Origin: UBA7378 sp049611805
Lineage (GTDB): Bacteria; Pseudomonadota; Alphaproteobacteria; RS24
NCBI GenBank assembly: GCA_049611805.1
Contig: JBMZAX010000021.1
Coordinates: 1-16,541 of the forward strand
Length of the DNA: 16,541 nucleotides
Direction: 5' to 3'
Shown: piece after piece, positions 12,123-16,541 of the stretch
Layout: every line of letters starts with the position of its first letter
How positions within the stretch are numbered: the first letter of the stretch is position 1
Notes under the pieces: model-generated
What the model was told of the DNA's origin: nothing
Database searches by the model: none
The model's input: only the letters and a program-made list of their open reading frames with translations
Translations under genes and position numbers: made by a program

Positions 12123-13413
12123 AGTCCTCAAAAGGATCCTTCACGAGGATGGTGTCGTCGCGTTCGGGGCTGGTGGAAAGCAGGGTAACCGGCGCGCCGA
12201 TAAGCTCTTCAATGTGGCGCACATAGCGCACGGCCTCAGCCGGCAGCGCGGCCCATGAGCGCGCGCCGAAGCTGGTGTCGTGCCAGCCTTCCAGCGTTTC
12301 GTAAACCGGCGTGATGCGCGCCTGCTCTGCCGAATTGGTGGGCAGATAGTCTATGTCGCGCCCGTCCAGCCGGTAGCCGGTGCAAATCTTTATCTCGTCA
12401 AAGCCGTCCAGCACGTCAAGCTTGGTGAGGGCTATGCCGTCAATCCCTGCGGTTTCAACCATTTGGCGCACCAGCACGGCGTCGAACCAGCCGCAGCGCC
12501 GCTTGCGCCCCGTTACGGTGCCGAACTCGTGGCCGCGCTCGCCAAGGCGTTGGCCTATCTCATTGTTCTGTTCGGTGGGAAACGGCCCCTCGCCCACCCG
12601 CGTGGTATAGGCCTTGGTGATGCCCAGCACATGGGTCAGCGCGGAGGGGCCAATGCCCGTGCCAATGGCGGCTTGGCCGGCAATTGTGTTGGAGGAGGTG
12701 ACATAAGGATAGGTGCCGTGGTCAATGTCCAGCAGCACGCCTTGCGCGCCCTCGAACAAAATGCGCTGACCGGCGCGGCGCGCCTCGTTCAGCAGCCGCC
12801 AGACGGGGGCGGCATAGGGCGTGATTTCGGGGGCCACGGCTTTCAGCTTGTCGAGCAGGGCGGCGGCATCATAAGGGGGCAAGTCGAGCCCGCGGCGCAG
12901 CGCATTATGGTGGCGCAGGAGGTGGTCAATCTTGTCGGCCAGCGTGTCGGGGTCGGCCAAATCAGCCACGCGCAGCGCGCGCCGGCCCACCTTGTCTTCG
13001 TAAGCCGGGCCGATGCCGCGCTTGGTGGTGCCGATTTTAACGCCGCTATTTGCGCCCTCGCGCGCCGCATCCAGTTCCTGATGCAGCGGCAGAATGAGCG
13101 TGGCGTTATGGGCAATTTTCAGATTGTCGGGCGAGATGGCCACGCCTTGCGCGCGCAAGGTCTCGATCTCTTCCAGCAGCGCCCAAGGGTCAACCACCAC
13201 GCCATTGCCGATGACCGACAGCTTGCCCTCGCGCACAATGCCCGACGGCAGGAGCGACAGCTTATAAACCTCGCCATTGATAACCAGCGTGTGGCCGGCA
13301 TTGTGCCCGCCCTGAAAGCGGGCCACCACATCGGCGCGCACCGACAGCCAATCGACGATTTTGCCCTTACCTTCGTCGCCCCATTGCGAGCCGACCACGA
13401 CAACATGCGCCAT
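12121..13413 (-). CDS. purA: Adenylosuccinate synthetase PurA
   Basis: 430 residues, family-typical. It joins IMP and aspartate using GTP to form adenylosuccinate, the committed step to AMP, in the cytoplasm. Seen: N-terminal GSQWGDEGKGKIVD (phosphate loop, catalytic Asp), GGHNAGHT (catalytic His), IGTTKRGIGPAYEDKVGR, FEGAQGVLLDIDHGTYPYVTSSN, TTRVGEGPFPTE, GRKRRCGWFD and the C-terminal ALTKLDVLDGFDEIKICTGY guanine-binding block. The ATG at 13413 has AGGGGG about six bases upstream. It lies 51 bases after serA on the same strand, with no promoter evident in the gap, so it is probably the last gene of the serC-serA-purA unit. Confidence 0.98.
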   Translation of the reverse strand: MAHVVVVGSQWGDEGKGKIVDWLSVRADVVARFQGGHNAGHTLVINGEVYKLSLLPSGIVREGKLSVIGNGVVVDPWALLEEIETLRAQGVAISPDNLKIAHNATLILPLHQELDAAREGANSGVKIGTTKRGIGPAYEDKVGRRALRVADLADPDTLADKIDHLLRHHNALRRGLDLPPYDAAALLDKLKAVAPEITPYAAPVWRLLNEARRAGQRILFEGAQGVLLDIDHGTYPYVTSSNTIAGQAAIGTGIGPSALTHVLGITKAYTTRVGEGPFPTEQNNEIGQRLGERGHEFGTVTGRKRRCGWFDAVLVRQMVETAGIDGIALTKLDVLDGFDEIKICTGYRLDGRDIDYLPTNSAEQARITPVYETLEGWHDTSFGARSWAALPAEAVRYVRHIEELIGAPVTLLSTSPERDDTILVKDPFED

Positions 13414-13464
13414 TTATGCCCCCTTCATAAACGCCCTGTCAGCCTTTCGGCGACGTGCGAACCG

Positions 13465-15042
13465 TCAAAATTGCAGTTGCTTGACCTGCATGACCTGTTC
13501 GAGGGCCATAATTTCTTCCAGCACGCTGTCGGAAGCCTCATTATCAATGCTGACGAGTGAAATCGCATCGCCGCCCGGCTTTTCGCGCCCCAGATTGAAC
13601 GAGGCAATGTTAATGCCATGCTCACCCAGAACCGACCCCAGCGCCCCGATAAAACCGGGCTGGTCAAGATTGGTAACATATAGGACGCGCGGTGCCAATT
13701 CCGCTTCCATATTGATGCCCTTGACCTGAATGATGCGCGGCTTGCCGTCGGAAAACACCGTGCCGGCAACCGAACGCTGCTGGCGCTCGGTCTTGACACT
13801 GAGGCGTATATAGCTGTCAAACGCGCCGGAGCTTGCGCGCCGCACCTCCGATACGGTGATGCCGCGCTCTTTGGCCAGCGCGGGCGCGCTCACCATATTG
13901 ACCTGCGACAAAAGCGGGCTCAACAGCCCCGCAACCGTGGCCGATGTCAGCGGCGCGAAGTTCAACTCGCCCACCTCGCCGACATATTCAATTTCCACGC
14001 TCTCGATCGCGCTTTCGGTCAACTGGCCGGCAAACAGGCCCAGCTTCTCAGACAGCGCCACAAAGGGGCGCAGGCGCGGGGCGTCTTCGGCCGAAATGGA
14101 GGGCATGTTGATGGCATTGGTCACGGCACCGGTCATCAGATAATCAGCCATTTGTTCGGCGACTTGCAGGGCCACATTTTCCTGCGCCTCGCTGGTGGCG
14201 GCACCCAGATGCGGCGTACACACGACATTTTCCATGCCGAAGAAAATGCTCTCCTTGGCCGGCTCGCTTTCAAACACATCCAGCGCGGCACCGGCCACAT
14301 GGCCCGTATCCAGCGCGGCTTTGAGGTCTGCCTCATTAACCAGCCCGCCGCGCGCGCAATTGATAATGCGCACGCCCTTTTTGGTTTTCGCCAGCGCGCC
14401 TGCATCAATAATGTCGCGTGTTTTATCCGTCAGCGGCGTGTGCAGCGTGATGAAATCGGCGCGCGCCAGCACATCGTCAAGCTCGGCTTTTTCAACACCG
14501 ATCTCGACCGCGCGTTCGGGCGTCAAAAACGGATCAAACGCCACCACACGCATTTTCAGGCCCAGCGCACGGCTGGCAACAATCGTTCCGATATTGCCGC
14601 AGCCGATAATGCCCAGCACCTTATTGGTCAGCTCAACCCCCATGAAGCGGCTTTTTTCCCATTTGCCGGCCTGCGTTGAGGCGTCTGCCGCGGGAATGTC
14701 GCGCGCCAGCGCAAACATCATGGCAATGGCGTGTTCGGCCGTGGTGATGGAATTGCCAAACGGCGTGTTCATCACCACCACACCTTGTGCGGTGGCCGTG
14801 GGCAGGTCGATATTGTCAACGCCGATACCGGCCCGGCCAATGACTTTCATATTGGCGGCGGCTTCCAGCACGGGCGGCGTCGCCTTGGTGGAGGAGCGCA
14901 CGGCCATGCCGTCATACTCGCCGATAATCTTGATCAGCTCATCGCGCTCAAGGCCGGTAATCACATCAACATCAATCCCGCGTTCCTTGAAAATCTCTTC
15001 GGCGCGGGGGCTCATTTTATCTGCAATCAATACTTTGGGCAT
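13465..15042 (-). CDS. serA: D-3-phosphoglycerate dehydrogenase SerA (long form)
   Basis: 525 residues. It oxidises 3-phosphoglycerate to 3-phosphohydroxypyruvate with NAD, the first step of serine synthesis. Seen: nucleotide loop GCGNIG (147-152), catalytic R231 in NCARGG, E260 in FESEP and H278 in PHLGAATSEA. After about residue 320 comes the intervening ASB domain, and from about 450 an ACT domain (LYVTNLDQPGFIGALGSVLGEHGINIASFNLGR), the expected serine-feedback module of the long form. The ATG at 15042 is chosen: GGAG lies seven bases upstream and MPKVLIADKMS is the family N-terminus. The frame stays open to 15375, but that part is an Arg-rich shadow of serC. Confidence 0.97.
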   Translation of the reverse strand: MPKVLIADKMSPRAEEIFKERGIDVDVITGLERDELIKIIGEYDGMAVRSSTKATPPVLEAAANMKVIGRAGIGVDNIDLPTATAQGVVVMNTPFGNSITTAEHAIAMMFALARDIPAADASTQAGKWEKSRFMGVELTNKVLGIIGCGNIGTIVASRALGLKMRVVAFDPFLTPERAVEIGVEKAELDDVLARADFITLHTPLTDKTRDIIDAGALAKTKKGVRIINCARGGLVNEADLKAALDTGHVAGAALDVFESEPAKESIFFGMENVVCTPHLGAATSEAQENVALQVAEQMADYLMTGAVTNAINMPSISAEDAPRLRPFVALSEKLGLFAGQLTESAIESVEIEYVGEVGELNFAPLTSATVAGLLSPLLSQVNMVSAPALAKERGITVSEVRRASSGAFDSYIRLSVKTERQQRSVAGTVFSDGKPRIIQVKGINMEAELAPRVLYVTNLDQPGFIGALGSVLGEHGINIASFNLGREKPGGDAISLVSIDNEASDSVLEEIMALEQVMQVKQLQF

Positions 15043-15073
15043 GGGGTCTCCAATGCGTCGGAAAATACGGGGG

Positions 15074-16237
15074 TTAAATTTCGGATTTTGCGGTGGCGTA
15101 GGCCCAATCGAGCCAGGGCACCAGCGCCGCCAAATCCTGCGCCTCAACCGTGGCACCGGCCCAGATGCGCAAGCCCGCCGGGGCATCGCGATAGGCACCA
15201 ATGTCATAGGCCACGCCCTCGCCGTCCAGAAGCGCGGCAATGCGCTTGGCGAACGCGGCCTGCGCCGCATCATCTTGGGCGAGAAGGTCGGGGTCGGTGA
15301 TTTTGAGGCACACGGAAGTTGTCGAGAGATTGGCCGCATCTTCGCACAAAAACGCCGCCCAGTCGGAGCCCGCAACCCATGCGCTCAGCACGCCCATATT
15401 CTCGGCCACGCGGCCCAGAAGCCCGCTTAGCCCGCCAAGGCTTTCGGCCCATTTCAGCGTATCGAGATAGTCTTCAACCGCCAGCATGGAGGGCGTGTTA
15501 ATCGTCTCGCCGCGGAAAATACCGTCAATCAGCTTGCCGCTTTTCGTGAGGCGAAACACCTTCGGCAGCGGCCAGGGCGGGGTGTAGCTTTCAAGGCGCT
15601 CCACCGCGCGCGGGCTCAAAATCAACATGCCGTGCGCGGCCTCGCCGCCCAGCACTTTCTGCCAGCTATAGGTGGTGACATCCAGCTTCTCCCACGGCAA
15701 GTCCATGGCAAAGGCGGCCGAGGTTGCATCGCACAAGGTCAGCCCCGCGCGCGTGTCGGAAATCCAGTCACCATTTGGCACGCGCACGCCCGACGTCGTG
15801 CCGTTCCATGTAAAGGCCACATCGCGGGTGAAATCCACCGCCGACAAATCGGGCAGGCGGCCATAATCGGCCTCCATCACGCGAATATCGTCGAGCTTCA
15901 GCTGCTTCACCGCATCCGTTATCCAGCCCTTGCCGAAGCTTTCCCAGCCCAGAATGTCGAGCCCGCGCGCGCCCAGCATGGTCCACATCGCCATTTCATA
16001 GGCGCCCGTGTCAGACGCCGGCACAATGCCGATATGATACTCCGCCGGCACGCCCAAAACGGCGCGCGTGCGGTCAATGGCTTCAGCGAGCTTCGCCTTG
16101 CCGGGTTTTGACCGGTGCGAACGCCCAAGACAGGCATCTTCCAGAGCTTGAAGGGAGTATCCGGGCCGCTTGGCGCAGGGGCCGGATGAAAAATTGGGGT
16201 TCGCCGGACGCAAATCCGGCTTCGTTATATCACTCAT
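15074..16237 (-). CDS. serC: Phosphoserine aminotransferase SerC
   Basis: 387 residues of the class V PLP aminotransferase fold, of the subtype common in alphaproteobacteria. It converts 3-phosphohydroxypyruvate and glutamate to phosphoserine and 2-oxoglutarate, using the SerA product. Seen: N-terminal NPNFSSGPCAKRPGYSLQAL, FTWNGTTSGVRVPNGDW, the LCDATSAAFAMDL block with the PLP-ring Asp, and Schiff-base lysine K194 in TYSWQKVLGGEAAHG. RGETINTPSMLAVEDYLD follows. The ATG at 16237 is supported by GAGAGGG upstream, within the leader hairpin. It lies 31 bases upstream of serA in the same operon. Confidence 0.97.
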   Translation of the reverse strand: MSDITKPDLRPANPNFSSGPCAKRPGYSLQALEDACLGRSHRSKPGKAKLAEAIDRTRAVLGVPAEYHIGIVPASDTGAYEMAMWTMLGARGLDILGWESFGKGWITDAVKQLKLDDIRVMEADYGRLPDLSAVDFTRDVAFTWNGTTSGVRVPNGDWISDTRAGLTLCDATSAAFAMDLPWEKLDVTTYSWQKVLGGEAAHGMLILSPRAVERLESYTPPWPLPKVFRLTKSGKLIDGIFRGETINTPSMLAVEDYLDTLKWAESLGGLSGLLGRVAENMGVLSAWVAGSDWAAFLCEDAANLSTTSVCLKITDPDLLAQDDAAQAAFAKRIAALLDGEGVAYDIGAYRDAPAGLRIWAGATVEAQDLAALVPWLDWAYATAKSEI

Positions 16238-16280
16238 GTCTCTACCCTCTCAGATAGTTGCGCCTCGTTGGGGAGGCGTG
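16238..16280 (-). promoter_or_regulatory. Two-hairpin leader resembling the serC RNA motif
   Basis: In the serC mRNA leader, CGCCTC (complement of 16273-16278) pairs with GAGGCG (16261-16266) around a six-base CCCAAC loop. Then CTATC (16253-16257) pairs with GGTAG (16242-16246) around TGAGAG. The ribosome binding site GAGAGGG lies in and beside the second loop. The serC motif is a conserved alphaproteobacterial RNA upstream of serC-serA operons; position and architecture match, but I cannot run a covariance search. Its ligand or mechanism is not established. Confidence 0.65.
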
Positions 16281-16291
16281 TCCCACTGAGG

Positions 16292-16320
16292 GATATAGAC
16301 CGTGCCGGGCACTATGGCAA
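16292..16320 (-). promoter_or_regulatory. Sigma-70 promoter of the serC-serA-purA operon
   Basis: Read leftward, TTGCCA (16315-16320), a 17-base spacer, then TATATC (16292-16297). The predicted start near 16285 lies just upstream of the two-hairpin leader. The spacer contains the palindrome GTGCC-C-GGCAC (16302-16312), a possible operator between the promoter elements. Confidence 0.6.
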
Positions 16321-16331
16321 GGGGGGTGGGG

Positions 16332-16541
16332 TTATGAGTCTGTTTTTGGGGTGTTGGGTGGGTCGTCTTCACTGCCCAGCGCATCAAGTTCTTCTTGAAT
16401 TTCTATTAAGGTTTCTTCGGGTTGGTTCTGGGTTCTAGCCAAAGACAGTGCCTCTTCAAAATCAGCTCTCGCGCCAGCGATATCACCAATTTGAACCCTC
16501 GCGCGAGCGCGTTTGGTAAACACCTCAACTGTTCTTAAGCC
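16332..16541 (-). CDS. C-terminal part of a TPR-like protein (5' end outside window)
   Basis: The frame is open to the window edge, so the 69 visible codons are the end of a longer gene; the GTG at 16523 is not needed as a start. RARARVQIGDIAGARADFEEALSLARTQNQPE fits the second half of a tetratricopeptide repeat followed by a capping helix (EETLIEIQEELDAL) and a polar tail. TPR proteins mediate protein contacts; nothing more can be said here. Its stop is 11 bases upstream of the serC -35 element, so serC has its own promoter rather than relying on this gene. Confidence 0.6.
   Translation of the reverse strand, partial: GLRTVEVFTKRARARVQIGDIAGARADFEEALSLARTQNQPEETLIEIQEELDALGSEDDPPNTPKTDS

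Noticed and set aside
11930..12258. Rightward ORFs through the hairpin region and purA end
   Set aside because: They cross stem-loops and the purA coding strand, have no motifs, and composition reflects the repeats.
12280..13560. Long rightward open frame opposite purA (426 codons)
   Set aside because: purA is unmistakable on the other strand; the opposing frame is low-complexity Gly/Ala/Gln-rich shadow.
15043..15375. N-terminal extension of serA
   Set aside because: The extra 111 residues are Arg/Pro-rich, overlap serC in another frame, and the family N-terminus and a good ribosome binding site fit the ATG at 15042.
14195..15430. Long rightward open frame opposite serA and serC (411 codons)
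   Set aside because: Antisense to two well-conserved enzymes; Ser/Ala/Pro-rich with no recognisable domain.

Overview
The window reads as a chromosomal segment of an alphaproteobacterium. The signs are a CtrA-type response regulator, an EipA/DUF1134 periplasmic protein, an RpoH sigma factor directly downstream of an RluA-family pseudouridine synthase with a DUF6476-like membrane protein divergent from it, and a serC-serA-purA cluster preceded by what looks like the alphaproteobacterial serC RNA motif. Base composition is moderately GC-rich, with AT-rich islands at about 1183-1343 and 11611-11930. The species cannot be named from the sequence.

Left part (1-2915), the least familiar region: the end of an unknown protein, then a leftward lone FlgE/F/G-family flagellar axial protein with a near-consensus sigma-54 promoter. 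Rightward follows a compact four-gene cluster: a protein resembling NHLP (nitrile-hydratase-like leader peptide) precursors, an exported Sel1-like protein, a 77-residue protein and a small exported four-cysteine protein. The two directions share a 161-base control region carrying a 15-bp dyad.

Middle (2961-9237): leftward rpoN (sigma-54) and mnmA, rightward a CtrA-like regulator, cysQ and eipA, then a leftward alpha/beta hydrolase. Both rpoN and the CtrA-like gene are interrupted by one small frameshift each, in slippage-prone sequence, while every metabolic gene is open. A consensus -24/-12 promoter lies inside an inverted repeat in the rpoN leader and points away from rpoN. The sigma-54 gene, a CtrA-like gene, a sigma-54-type flagellar promoter and eipA (a CtrA target in Brucella) lie within 8 kb, which suggests a motility/envelope regulatory neighbourhood.

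Right part (9217-16541): a DUF6476-like gene and rluD diverge from start codons that share bases. rpoH follows with a sigma-32-like promoter. A 101-residue DUF1524/HNH protein with AT-rich, foreign-looking sequence abuts the rpoH stop codon, followed by a hairpin-rich spacer of about 150 bases that reaches the purA stop. A leftward serC-serA-purA operon (serine synthesis and the committed AMP step) has a clear promoter and a two-hairpin leader. The window ends inside a TPR-like gene. I saw no rRNA, tRNA, CRISPR array or complete insertion sequence.
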